Part shown: piece by piece, positions 45,733 to 54,068 of the stretch
How positions within the stretch are numbered: the stretch's first letter is position 1
How the letters are laid out: each line of letters begins with the position of its first letter
Assembly: GCF_000757905.1 (NCBI RefSeq)
Contig: NZ_JRLH01000011.1
Reading direction: 5' to 3' (one strand)
Source of the DNA: Arsenophonus nilaparvatae
GTDB taxonomy: Bacteria; Pseudomonadota; Gammaproteobacteria; Enterobacterales; Enterobacteriaceae
DNA: 64,000 nucleotides
Position numbers and translations under genes: made by a program
The notes under the pieces: generated by a model
What the model was told of the DNA's origin: nothing
Databases searched by the model: none
Seen by the model: the letters and a program-made list of their open reading frames with translations, nothing else

Positions 45733-46263
45733 TTGACATTGTCAGAGATTATTAATGTTATTACCGAATTTGCTCGCGACCATCAAATATTAGCTATCTT
45801 TATTGTTTTTATATTAGCTTTTGGCGAATCGTTAGCCTTCATTTCATTATTACTCCCTGCGACAGTGATTTTACTTGGTTTAGGCGCATTAATTGGTGAT
45901 AATGGGCTCACTTTTTTACCAATATGGTTAGCTGCTGCCTGTGGTGCTTTTTTGGGCGATTGGTTATCTTATTGGTTTGGCTTTCATTATAAGAACAGCG
46001 TACGCCATATGTGGCCAATTTCCCGTCGTCCTGAAATGCTCGATCGAGGTCATCTTTTTTTTGAACGTTGGGGAGTATGGAGTGTTTTTATCGGCCGTTT
46101 TTTTGGTCCCTTAAGGGCAGTAATTCCCTTGGTAGCGGGCATCTGTGCTATGCCTAAACATTATTTTCAACTCGCTAATTTACTTTCTGCTATGGTCTGG
46201 GCATTTGCTATTTTAGCGCCAGGGGCATTTGGTTTATCTTGGCTTACTCAGTGGATGGGGTAA
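45733..46263 (+). CDS. DedA-family membrane protein
   Basis: A 176-residue DedA/SNARE-associated-fold membrane protein, a family needed for membrane-potential homeostasis and recently linked to undecaprenyl-phosphate or phospholipid translocation. The GESLAFISLLLPATVILLGLG amphipathic re-entrant segment and the FxGRFxGPLRAVIPLVAG motif (FIGRFFGPLRAVIPLVAGICAMP) are diagnostic. Start is TTG at 45733 with AGGAA seven bases upstream. It is shorter than YqjA or YghB (about 220), so the exact E. coli counterpart is unclear, and YohD is nearest in size. Its place between udp and rmuC is not the E. coli order. Confidence 0.85.
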   Translation: MTLSEIINVITEFARDHQILAIFIVFILAFGESLAFISLLLPATVILLGLGALIGDNGLTFLPIWLAAACGAFLGDWLSYWFGFHYKNSVRHMWPISRRPEMLDRGHLFFERWGVWSVFIGRFFGPLRAVIPLVAGICAMPKHYFQLANLLSAMVWAFAILAPGAFGLSWLTQWMG

Positions 46264-46387
46264 AATAGCCGTTAAATTTCATCCTGGTGCTATTTGTTGG
46301 CCAAAATAAGCAAAATTTATTCTGGACATTTATACAGTATACCACTAAGTTACTTTATAAAATAAAGACTATTTTAAGGAAACCAAG

Positions 46388-47725
46388 GTGGATATTCAGT
46401 TATTATATGCAATTATTGGCTTTCTTACCGGCACACTCTTTGGTGGTAGTTTAATTTGGCTAATTATCGCGCAAAAAATGAATAAAAAAGAGTCTGAATT
46501 GCGAGATTTTTGCAGTATCCAAGCTAGCTATGAGGAAAAAATCACCCATCTTGAATATTGGAAAATTGAGTGTGAGCACCGTGATCAAGAATTAAGGTCA
46601 CAAAGGGAAATTAATCGTAATCAAGAAGTTGAACTACGTGAAGTCATGACACGGCTTGAAGAGACACGGCTGGCTTTTGAAGAGAAACAGCGGCTGTTAC
46701 TCAATAGTGAACAGCGGTTAAATGTTCAATTTGAGAATTTAGCCAATCGTATTTTTGAACAAAATGAACGTCGAGCTTCTGAGCAGAACCGTCAAAGTTT
46801 AGTTGCACTGTTAACCCCTTTCCGCGAGCAACTAGATGGTTTTCGCCGTCAGGTACATGACAGTTTTAGCCAGGAAGCGCGTGAGCGCCATACTCTAGCT
46901 CATGAAATTCGTCAGCTTCAGCAATTAAATGCAGAGATGGCAAAAGAAACGATTAATCTGACTAAAGCGTTAAAAGGGGATAATAAAATTCAGGGAAATT
47001 GGGGTGAGACAATTCTCTCTCGCATATTGGAAGCTTCTGGGCTAAGGCAGGGGCATGAATTTGAAACTCAAGTCAGTATTAATACCTCCAATAGTCGTTA
47101 TCAACCTGATGTGATTATTCGTCTACCGCAAGGTAAAGATGTTGTTATTGACGCCAAAATGTCATTGACAGCTTATGAGCACTATTTTAATAGCGAAGAT
47201 GAGCAACAGCGGGCAACGGCATTACGAGGGCATGTTAATTCAGTACGCAATCATATAAAAGAACTTGGCCGAAAAGATTATCATCAATTAAATGGGTTAA
47301 GATCGCTGGATTATGTATTAATGTTTATTCCACTCGAACCGGCTTATTTGATTGCTTTACGCGAAGCGCCTGAACTTATTGACGAAGGTTTGAGGAATAA
47401 TATTTTACTCGTTTGTCCTTCAACTTTATTGGTGGCAGTTCGTACAATTAATAATTTGTGGCGTTATGAACGACAGAGTCAAAATGCACAAGTAATTGCC
47501 GAGCGTGCTGCTAGAATGTATGACAAAATGCGGTTATTTGTCGATGATATACAGGTGTTAGGTCAGAGCTTGAACAAAGCACAGGTGAATTATCAATCAG
47601 CGATCAAAAAATTAGCGGAAGGAAAAGGTAATTTGATTAGCCAGGCGGAAAGTTTAAAAGAATTAGGAATAGAAGTTAAACGCCCGATTGATATTGAATT
47701 TAGCAAACAGACTGCTAAATCATAA
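46388..47725 (+). CDS. rmuC: DNA recombination protein RmuC
   Basis: A 445-residue protein that limits recombination between inverted repeats. An N-terminal membrane anchor (about residues 3-27) precedes a long coiled coil (about 35-190). A PD-(D/E)xK-like nuclease domain follows, with QGNWGETILSRILEASGLR, the YQPDVIIRLPQGKDVVIDAKMSL motif (D..DAK catalytic residues) and YVLMFIPLEPAYL. Start is GTG 46388; AAGGA stands about seven bases before. It is about 30 residues shorter than E. coli RmuC at the disordered C-terminus. The next gene is ubiE, as in E. coli. Confidence 0.92.
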   Translation: MDIQLLYAIIGFLTGTLFGGSLIWLIIAQKMNKKESELRDFCSIQASYEEKITHLEYWKIECEHRDQELRSQREINRNQEVELREVMTRLEETRLAFEEKQRLLLNSEQRLNVQFENLANRIFEQNERRASEQNRQSLVALLTPFREQLDGFRRQVHDSFSQEARERHTLAHEIRQLQQLNAEMAKETINLTKALKGDNKIQGNWGETILSRILEASGLRQGHEFETQVSINTSNSRYQPDVIIRLPQGKDVVIDAKMSLTAYEHYFNSEDEQQRATALRGHVNSVRNHIKELGRKDYHQLNGLRSLDYVLMFIPLEPAYLIALREAPELIDEGLRNNILLVCPSTLLVAVRTINNLWRYERQSQNAQVIAERAARMYDKMRLFVDDIQVLGQSLNKAQVNYQSAIKKLAEGKGNLISQAESLKELGIEVKRPIDIEFSKQTAKS

Positions 47726-47813
47726 TTAAGAAGAATCGTTAGATCGTAAATAAGATCTTACAATAAACATAATTACAATTTCGATTATTATAATGATTAA
47801 ATGAGCGCAAATT

Positions 47814-48569
47814 ATGATAGATCCAATTAAAGAAAGCACTGATTTTGGCTTTCGCAAAGTAGCCAAGGATGAGAAAGCGGATTTGGTTGCTGCTGTTTTT
47901 CATTCGGTGGCTGCCAAATATGATCTTATGAACGATCTGATGTCATTAGGGATCCATCGAATCTGGAAACGTTTTACGATAGAAGCCAGTGGTGCACGCC
48001 GTGGGCAACATATTTTAGATCTCGCTGGTGGCACTGGAGACTTGACCGCTAAATTTGCCAAAATAGTTGGCGAAAAAGGTGAGGTTATTCTGGCTGATAT
48101 CAACGATTCTATGCTGAAAATGGGGCGCGAAAAGCTCCGCGATCGCGGTATTGTTGGTAATGTTAATTATGTTCAGGCTAATGCTGAAGAACTACCTTTT
48201 CCTGATAACTACTTCGATTGTATAAGTATTTCTTTTGGCCTGCGCAATGTTACTGATAAAGATAAAGCGCTTAAATCAATGTTTAGGGTGTTAAAACCTG
48301 GTGGTCGTTTATTAGTATTAGAATTTTCAAAACCGATTTTTTCAGCATTAACTAAAGCTTATGATGCCTACTCTTTTCATATTTTACCACGAGTTGGTCA
48401 AATGATAGTCAAAGATGCTGATAGCTATCGCTATCTGGCTGAATCTATTCGCATGCATCCGGATCAGGACACTTTAAAAGCAATGATGGAGTTAGTCGGT
48501 TTTGAACAAGTTTCTTATACCAATATGAGTGGTGGAATTGTGGCCCTACACAGAGGGTTCAAATTTTAA
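47814..48569 (+). CDS. ubiE: Ubiquinone/menaquinone methyltransferase UbiE
   Basis: A 251-residue SAM-dependent C-methyltransferase that methylates the quinone ring in ubiquinone and menaquinone synthesis. DFGFRKVAKDEKADLVAAVFHSVAAKYDLMNDLMSLGIHRIWK is the signature N-terminus. The SAM motif is LDLAGGTGDLTAKFA, followed by LRNVTDKDKAL and GGRLLVLEFSKP. Length matches E. coli (251). ubiJ begins one base after its stop, so the genes are tightly coupled and ubiB follows: a ubiquinone operon, consistent with aerobic respiration. Confidence 0.97.
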   Translation: MIDPIKESTDFGFRKVAKDEKADLVAAVFHSVAAKYDLMNDLMSLGIHRIWKRFTIEASGARRGQHILDLAGGTGDLTAKFAKIVGEKGEVILADINDSMLKMGREKLRDRGIVGNVNYVQANAEELPFPDNYFDCISISFGLRNVTDKDKALKSMFRVLKPGGRLLVLEFSKPIFSALTKAYDAYSFHILPRVGQMIVKDADSYRYLAESIRMHPDQDTLKAMMELVGFEQVSYTNMSGGIVALHRGFKF

Positions 48570-48570
48570 G

Positions 48571-49230
48571 ATGGATACCCCGTCAACCAGAAGCTATTCA
48601 AAAATCCCGCTATTACATGCCGGAATTGCTTCCTTTTTACAGCTTATGTTGAATAGATTTTTTTATCAGGAAGTGGCGTTGAAATCAGCCAGAGTAAGGT
48701 TGGTTGGCAAAGTATTGGCGATTGATTTAAAAGAATTATCTCAACCATTGATATTTATATTCTCTGAGCAACGAGTTGATGTAGTAAACCAGTGGCCAAC
48801 ACCGGCAGATTGCGTGATAAAAACCGCGTTAGTGACCTTGAGGCATCTTAAAGATAAACAGCAACTTTCGACTCTGATCAACGACGGTAGGGTTGTTATA
48901 GAGGGTGATATGCAAGTTGTGCAGCATTGGTTTGCATTACTAGATGCGACTGAATGGGATCCTGCTCATTATCTTGCTCCTTATGTCGGTGATGTTGTTG
49001 CCGAAGGGGTGAGTTGTTGGGTTAAAAAAGGTATAGTTGGAATAAATGGGTTGCTAAAGCAACAAAAAAAACAGTTTAAAAATGTATTGGTGGAAGAATG
49101 GCGAATGTCTCCTAATACATTGGAAGTGCTAAGTTTTGCTGATAAGGTTGAGAAGGTGGTGGCAGATATTTCAGCACTGGAACAACGTTTAGCTAAATTG
49201 GAGGAAAAATATGAGACCAGGAGAAATTAA
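48571..49230 (+). CDS. ubiJ: Ubiquinone biosynthesis accessory factor UbiJ
   Basis: A 219-residue SCP2-domain protein that binds lipid intermediates in the Ubi complex, together with UbiK. The SCP2 region spans about 15-120 (VALKSARVRLVGKVLAIDLKEL and FIFSEQRVDVVNQW). The coiled-coil tail is at about 185-216 (VEKVVADISALEQRLAKLEEKYE). ATG 48571 is preferred to upstream in-frame ATG 48529, which lies inside ubiE and would add residues absent in E. coli. It is somewhat longer than E. coli UbiJ (201) at the N-terminus. It overlaps the start of ubiB by 20 bases. Confidence 0.93.
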   Translation: MDTPSTRSYSKIPLLHAGIASFLQLMLNRFFYQEVALKSARVRLVGKVLAIDLKELSQPLIFIFSEQRVDVVNQWPTPADCVIKTALVTLRHLKDKQQLSTLINDGRVVIEGDMQVVQHWFALLDATEWDPAHYLAPYVGDVVAEGVSCWVKKGIVGINGLLKQQKKQFKNVLVEEWRMSPNTLEVLSFADKVEKVVADISALEQRLAKLEEKYETRRN

Positions 49231-50848
49231 ACGTCTCTATTTTATCGTTCGAGTATTTCTAAATTATGGTTTAGATGAACTCATTCCCAAAATTAAATTT
49301 ACTTTACCCTTAAGGATTGGACGCCGTTGTTTTTTTTGGTTATCAAATAAGCATAAAGACAAACCCCTTGGTGAACGTTTACGTTTAGCTCTACAAGATT
49401 TAGGCCCGGTTTGGATTAAGTTTGGTCAGATGTTATCTACTCGTCGCGATCTTTTTCCAACGATAATTTCTGATCAGTTAGCATTATTACAAGATAAAGT
49501 GGCTAGTTTTGATGGCCGATTGGCTCGCCAACATATAGAACAGTCATTAGGTGGTTCACTTGAAACCTGGTTTGATGATTTTGATGAGGTGCCCTTAGCC
49601 TCGGCATCGATTGCTCAAGTACATACTGCAAAATTAAAACAAAATAATAAACAAATTGTAATTAAGGTTATTCGCCCAGATATATTGCCGGTTATTAAAG
49701 CCGATATAGGCTTGATGTATCGGCTGGCTAATTGGCTCCCTCTTTTCCCGGATGGACGACGTTTACGTCCACGAGAAGTTGTTCGAGAGTATGAAAAAAC
49801 ATTAATTGATGAATTAAATTTGTTGCGTGAGGCGGCGAATACTCTCCAATTAAGGCGTAATTTTGAAAATAGCTCCATGCTTTATATTCCTGAAGTCTAT
49901 TCAGACTACTGTCGGGAAAATGTGATGGTTATGGAGCGTATTTATGGTATTCCAGTTTCTGATATTAACGCGTTAAAGAAACAGGGAATTAATATGAAGT
50001 TATTAGCTGAACGCGGAGTAAAAGTCTTTTTTACCCAAGTTTTTCGCGATAGCTTTTTTCATGCTGATATGCATCCTGGTAATATTTTTATTAGTCGAGA
50101 ACATCCTGAAGATCCGCAATATATTGGTATTGATTGTGGTATCGTCGGTTCGCTGAATAAAGAAGATAAACGTTATTTGGCAGAAAATTTTATCGCCTTT
50201 TTTAATCGTGATTACCGTAAGGTAGCTGAATTACATGTTGATTCGGGATGGGTACCAGCAGATACTAATGTAGAAGATTTTGAATTTGCCATTCGAACCG
50301 TTTGTGAGCCAATTTTTGAGAAACCGCTAGCTGAAATTTCTTTTGGTAATGTTTTATTCAATTTATTCAATACCGCCCGTCGTTTTAATATGGAGGTTCA
50401 GCCTCAGCTAGTATTACTTCAAAAGACTTTGCTCTATATTGAAGGATTGGGAAGGCAGCTTTATCTTCAACTAGATTTGTGGAAAACAGCTAAACCTTTT
50501 CTTGAAGATTGGCTACATCGACAAATGGGTTTAGCCGCGATTATTAGTGCGTTTAAGGAAAAAGCACCTTATTGGGCAGAAAAAATGCCAGAAATTCCCG
50601 ATCTTATTTACGGAGCGCTTAAGCAGCATAAATATTTACAAGATAGTATCGATAAATTCGCAGTCCAGCTACAAGGGCGACAAGTAAAGCAAAGACAAGG
50701 CCAATATTTACTAGGAATTGGAGCAACTTGCTTGTTATGTGGTACTTTATTGCAGATTTTCGATTCAAAAATTGCTGCTATTGGGTTTATATGTTTCGGT
50801 ATAATTTCATGGGCTATAGGATGGTATCGAACAGGTAAAATTGGCTAA
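49211..50848 (+). CDS. ubiB: Ubiquinone biosynthesis kinase-like protein UbiB
   Basis: A 545-residue atypical kinase/ATPase (ADCK family) required for ubiquinone synthesis. The KxGQ motif is in VWIKFGQMLSTRRDLFP, followed by ASASIAQVHTA (the Ala-rich loop) and VIKVIRPD (lysine). FRDSFFHADMHPGNIF supplies the catalytic loop and IGIDCGIVG the DFG-like motif. Two hydrophobic segments near 495-540 anchor it in the membrane. E. coli UbiB has 546 residues. The start overlaps ubiJ and has GGAGG upstream, so translation is coupled. Confidence 0.97.
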   Translation: MRPGEIKRLYFIVRVFLNYGLDELIPKIKFTLPLRIGRRCFFWLSNKHKDKPLGERLRLALQDLGPVWIKFGQMLSTRRDLFPTIISDQLALLQDKVASFDGRLARQHIEQSLGGSLETWFDDFDEVPLASASIAQVHTAKLKQNNKQIVIKVIRPDILPVIKADIGLMYRLANWLPLFPDGRRLRPREVVREYEKTLIDELNLLREAANTLQLRRNFENSSMLYIPEVYSDYCRENVMVMERIYGIPVSDINALKKQGINMKLLAERGVKVFFTQVFRDSFFHADMHPGNIFISREHPEDPQYIGIDCGIVGSLNKEDKRYLAENFIAFFNRDYRKVAELHVDSGWVPADTNVEDFEFAIRTVCEPIFEKPLAEISFGNVLFNLFNTARRFNMEVQPQLVLLQKTLLYIEGLGRQLYLQLDLWKTAKPFLEDWLHRQMGLAAIISAFKEKAPYWAEKMPEIPDLIYGALKQHKYLQDSIDKFAVQLQGRQVKQRQGQYLLGIGATCLLCGTLLQIFDSKIAAIGFICFGIISWAIGWYRTGKIG

Positions 50849-50959
50849 AGTTTGTCTTTAAACACATTTATCTTAGGCTCTGCATGTTTCTTAGATAAAG
50901 TTAGTTGTATATAATATGGTTATACATAGTTGAACCTAATTTCGTAGAGGTATATATCA

Positions 50960-51253
50960 ATGGGAACAACAATTGCTATGGCTACATTTGGTAGTCCCGG
51001 TCAGCTTCTTATTATTGCTTTACTGGTTGTTTTAATTTTTGGTACTAAGAAGTTACGCTCACTCGGCTCAGATTTGGGGGAGTCATTGAAAAACTTCAAA
51101 AAAGCGATGAGTGATGATCACAGTAAAACTGATGATAGTAACAAAGCAGAAAAACAGCATACTGATGCTGATTTTGAACCCAAAAATATTACTGAGAAAA
51201 CAACAACGAGTCAGACAAAAGAAACGGCTGAAAGCAAAAAAAATAAAGAGTAG
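50960..51253 (+). CDS. tatA: Twin-arginine translocase subunit TatA
   Basis: A 97-residue subunit that multimerises to form the pore for folded proteins. The membrane helix (QLLIIALLVVLIFGTKK, about 14-30) and the amphipathic helix (LRSLGSDLGESLKNFKKAM) follow the family, and a highly charged tail ends it. The N-terminus has about eight extra residues before the helix compared with E. coli. GAGG lies before the ATG. It is followed by tatB and tatC; E. coli tatD, next in that operon, is missing. Confidence 0.93.
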   Translation: MGTTIAMATFGSPGQLLIIALLVVLIFGTKKLRSLGSDLGESLKNFKKAMSDDHSKTDDSNKAEKQHTDADFEPKNITEKTTTSQTKETAESKKNKE

Positions 51254-51262
51254 GTATAAACC

Positions 51263-51799
51263 GTGCTTGATATTGGTTTTAGTGAACTGTTATTGGTTAT
51301 GATTATTGGCCTAGTGGTTCTTGGTCCGGAGCGTTTGCCGATAGCCGTCAAAACGGTTGCCGGTTGGATATGTGCGTTGCGTTCATTGGTTGCTAACGTT
51401 CAGCATGAACTCTCACAAGAGTTAAAATTGCAGGAATTGCAGGAAACCTTGAGGAAGGCAGAAGAAAAAGCACAATTACAGACCCTTTCACCGGAACTTA
51501 AACAATCGATGGAAGAATTGAGAGAATCTACTGAGCTATTAAAGAAAAATTATCAATCATCGAACAGTCGTATCGAAGAAGAATTGGCTAAAGTAAAAGC
51601 ATTTACTAGCGATCTTGATGAAAGTAGCACAACTAAAATAGATGAAGAAATACCGATAACAACCAATAAACAATCTCAGCCAGCACAGACTGATCAGTTG
51701 GTAACCGCGTCAGATAGTCCTACTAAAAGTAAAAATACGCTCAAATCTCCACCAGAGAAAGTAAAAAAGCGCTCTGATCAAACTAACGGTGAAAATTAG
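51263..51799 (+). CDS. tatB: Twin-arginine translocase subunit TatB
   Basis: A 178-residue protein that with TatC receives substrates bearing a twin-arginine signal. The N-terminal helix LDIGFSELLLVMIIGLVVLGPERLP and the amphipathic RSLVANVQHELSQELKLQELQETLRKAEEK are conserved. The long Ser/Thr/Lys-rich tail is variable in the family. The start is GTG 51263, ten bases after tatA, and matches E. coli MFDIGFSELL. An overlapping frame at 51111-51302 is a shadow of tatA and tatB. Confidence 0.93.
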   Translation: MLDIGFSELLLVMIIGLVVLGPERLPIAVKTVAGWICALRSLVANVQHELSQELKLQELQETLRKAEEKAQLQTLSPELKQSMEELRESTELLKKNYQSSNSRIEEELAKVKAFTSDLDESSTTKIDEEIPITTNKQSQPAQTDQLVTASDSPTKSKNTLKSPPEKVKKRSDQTNGEN

Positions 51800-51802
51800 T
51801 CT

Positions 51803-52567
51803 ATGTCTATCGATGATCCTCAACCACTTATTAGCCATTTAATTGAATTACGTAGACGCATTCTTTATAGCTTATTTACAGTTGCAGTGGTTTTTCTAGC
51901 TCTGGTCTATTTTTCCAATGATATCTATCATTTGGTTGCTGCACCCTTGATTGAACAGCTCCCCGTCGGTTCTCGCATGAGTGCGACTGATGTGGCATCA
52001 ACTTTTTTTACCCCGATTAAACTGACGTTTATGGTGGCGGTATTTATTTCTATTCCAGTGATCTTATATCAGTTATGGGCTTTTATCGCTCCTGCCCTTT
52101 ATAAGCATGAGCGGCGCTTGATGTTTCCTTTACTGGTCTCCAGTAGTGTACTTTTTTACCTGGGGATGCTTTTTGCCTATTTTGTTGTTTTTCCTTTAGC
52201 ATTTGGTTTTTTTGTAAAAACCACACCAGAAAGTGTGAATTTCATTCCTGACATTAGTAAATATCTCAGCTTTGTTATGACACTTTTTATGGCTTTTGGT
52301 GCGGCGTTTGAAGTTCCAGTTGCTATTATTCTACTTTGCTGGACAGGCGTTACGACGCCCGATTCTTTAAAACGTAAGCGTCCTTATATTATTGTGGGTG
52401 CTTTTATTGTAGGTATGTTTTTGACACCACCAGATGTGTTTTCTCAGACCCTATTGGCGGTACCAATGTATTTATTATTTGAATTGGGCTTGTTGTTGTC
52501 ACGATTTTATGTTGGTAAAAGCCGAAAAGCAGCAGATGATAAAAATTCGAATGAAATAATAGAATAA
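51803..52567 (+). CDS. tatC: Twin-arginine translocase subunit TatC
   Basis: A 254-residue inner-membrane protein with six segments, the main receptor for the twin-arginine signal. PLISHLIELRRRILYSL at the N-terminus and FAYFVVFPLAFGFF with the conserved F/E-rich loop are typical. GAAFEVPVAIILL contains the conserved glutamate. Length is near E. coli (258). It begins four bases after tatB. The convergent rfaH gene follows after 23 bases, leaving no room for tatD. Confidence 0.95.
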   Translation: MSIDDPQPLISHLIELRRRILYSLFTVAVVFLALVYFSNDIYHLVAAPLIEQLPVGSRMSATDVASTFFTPIKLTFMVAVFISIPVILYQLWAFIAPALYKHERRLMFPLLVSSSVLFYLGMLFAYFVVFPLAFGFFVKTTPESVNFIPDISKYLSFVMTLFMAFGAAFEVPVAIILLCWTGVTTPDSLKRKRPYIIVGAFIVGMFLTPPDVFSQTLLAVPMYLLFELGLLLSRFYVGKSRKAADDKNSNEIIE

Positions 52568-52590
52568 AACGCTATTTTTTTTAATTACAA

Positions 52591-53082
52591 TCAATCACTT
52601 TTCTTAAATTGTTTATTATCTATTAGCTTAGCTACATTTTGATTAAGGATATTAAGAAGAATAACTGAACGATTTTCACCATCAGGTTCTGAATAAATTG
52701 CTTTTAGGCCTTCAAAAATACCTTCAGTAATGATGATAGTATCACCTGATACTGGCGTCTTTGGTGCCACGATTTCTTGTTTAGATGCGGATTTTAGTTC
52801 ATTAATAATATTATCTGGTACGATCACAGGATAGAGGCCAAATCGAATAAAATAGCTAACCCCTCTAGTTGAACGTATCGTTGTGGTATGGATTTCTTCA
52901 GGATTAAATTTAACGAAAAGGTAGTTTGGAAATAATGCTTCAGTAATTGTGATGCGTTTGCCTCGCACCATTTTTTGTATTTGAGCTTCTGGCGTTAAGC
53001 AGATAACATGCTGTCTTTTTAGATTTTCTATTGCTCGCTCTATTTGCCCACGTTTACAGTAAAGAAGATACCAATTTTCCAT
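52591..53082 (-). CDS. rfaH: Transcription antiterminator RfaH
   Basis: A 163-residue NusG paralogue that binds paused RNA polymerase at ops sites and permits transcription of long operons (LPS core, haemolysin, capsule). The N-terminal domain starts MENWYLLYCKRGQ, with FPNYLFVKFNPE and HTTTIRSTRGVSYFIRFG. The C-terminal KOW domain has GDTIIITEGIFEGLKAIYSEPDGENRSVILLNIL. ATG 53082 is preferred to the upstream TTG at 53094 because E. coli RfaH starts in the same place (MQSWYLLY). Length agrees (162). Confidence 0.94.
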   Translation of the reverse strand: MENWYLLYCKRGQIERAIENLKRQHVICLTPEAQIQKMVRGKRITITEALFPNYLFVKFNPEEIHTTTIRSTRGVSYFIRFGLYPVIVPDNIINELKSASKQEIVAPKTPVSGDTIIITEGIFEGLKAIYSEPDGENRSVILLNILNQNVAKLIDNKQFKKSD

Positions 53083-53225
53083 GTTATGGCTCAAAAATAA
53101 AATTACACTTTATCATTATATCAAATTATAAATTATTAAGATATGTCGCCAGAACCAGCATGATTAATTCTTTATGATTCAATTAATATAGTTTTATATG
53201 ATGATCTAATAAAAGGTAGGGATAG

Positions 53226-53951
53226 ATGGATATTTTTCTTCTTAGCAATGGTCGATTAACTACGAATTCTCAATGGCTAAATTATGCAACATCACGTTTA
53301 AAAGAGATGTTTCAACGTCGTCAGATCCGCAAAGCAGTATTAGTTCCTTATGCTGTCTTACGCGGTGATCATAATCAACGTGCGGCTGAGCTTAGTCAAT
53401 CATTAGGTATTGAAGTGGTTTCGATTGAACACTTTGAGTCGCCTGTAGAGGCGATTGAGTCAGCGGAGTGTATTTTAGTTAGTGGAGGAAATACTTGGTG
53501 GCTAAATAAATGCCTGCATGAAAATGGATTGATCGTAGCTATTCAACGTGCTGTTTTTGAACGTAATATTCCCTATATTGGCTGGAGTGCAGGATGTAAT
53601 GTCGCCACTCCTAGTATAAGAACCACCAATGATATGCCTGTAACTAATGTAGTTGTAATGCCTTCCTTGGGGCTATTTCCAATACAAATTAATCCGCACT
53701 ATATTGATAGTGATATTAGTGGGCATATGGGAGAAACTCGAGATGATCGTATTGCTGAGTTTTGTGTGATCAATCCCCATGAAATTGTTATTGCCTTACG
53801 TGAAGGTAGTGGCTTACAGATTAAAGATAATGAACTACATTATTTTAGTGGCAAAAATGAAGGATTTAAGATTTTTCAGTATAACCAACATTTTCCAGAG
53901 CAATTTGATACAAAAATATTAAAAAAATGGGTTCCTTATCAATGTATTTAA
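53226..53951 (+). CDS. pepE: Alpha-aspartyl dipeptidase (peptidase E)
   Basis: A 241-residue cytosolic serine peptidase of family S51 that removes N-terminal aspartate from dipeptides. The nucleophile is in IGWSAGCNVATPSIRTTNDMP, and INPHYIDSDISGHMGETRDDRI contains the histidine. Length is a little over E. coli PepE (229). AGGTAGGG lies upstream of the ATG. In E. coli pepE is at a different map position (near metH). Here it occupies the interval between rfaH and ubiD. Confidence 0.92.
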   Translation: MDIFLLSNGRLTTNSQWLNYATSRLKEMFQRRQIRKAVLVPYAVLRGDHNQRAAELSQSLGIEVVSIEHFESPVEAIESAECILVSGGNTWWLNKCLHENGLIVAIQRAVFERNIPYIGWSAGCNVATPSIRTTNDMPVTNVVVMPSLGLFPIQINPHYIDSDISGHMGETRDDRIAEFCVINPHEIVIALREGSGLQIKDNELHYFSGKNEGFKIFQYNQHFPEQFDTKILKKWVPYQCI

Positions 53952-54068
53952 TTGCATTGTAATTAATTCAAAATATTCACTAATCTGAACAGACTGAACC
54001 TTTATTGGTAACCTGCATGGAACAATTTATAATGAAGCTCCAGCAAATTAAAAAGTAGAAAATATATA

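Noticed and set aside
51111..51302. Small frame spanning tatA and tatB
   Set aside because: Alternative-frame shadow of the Lys/Thr-rich tatA tail; tatA and tatB fit the known family in their own frames.
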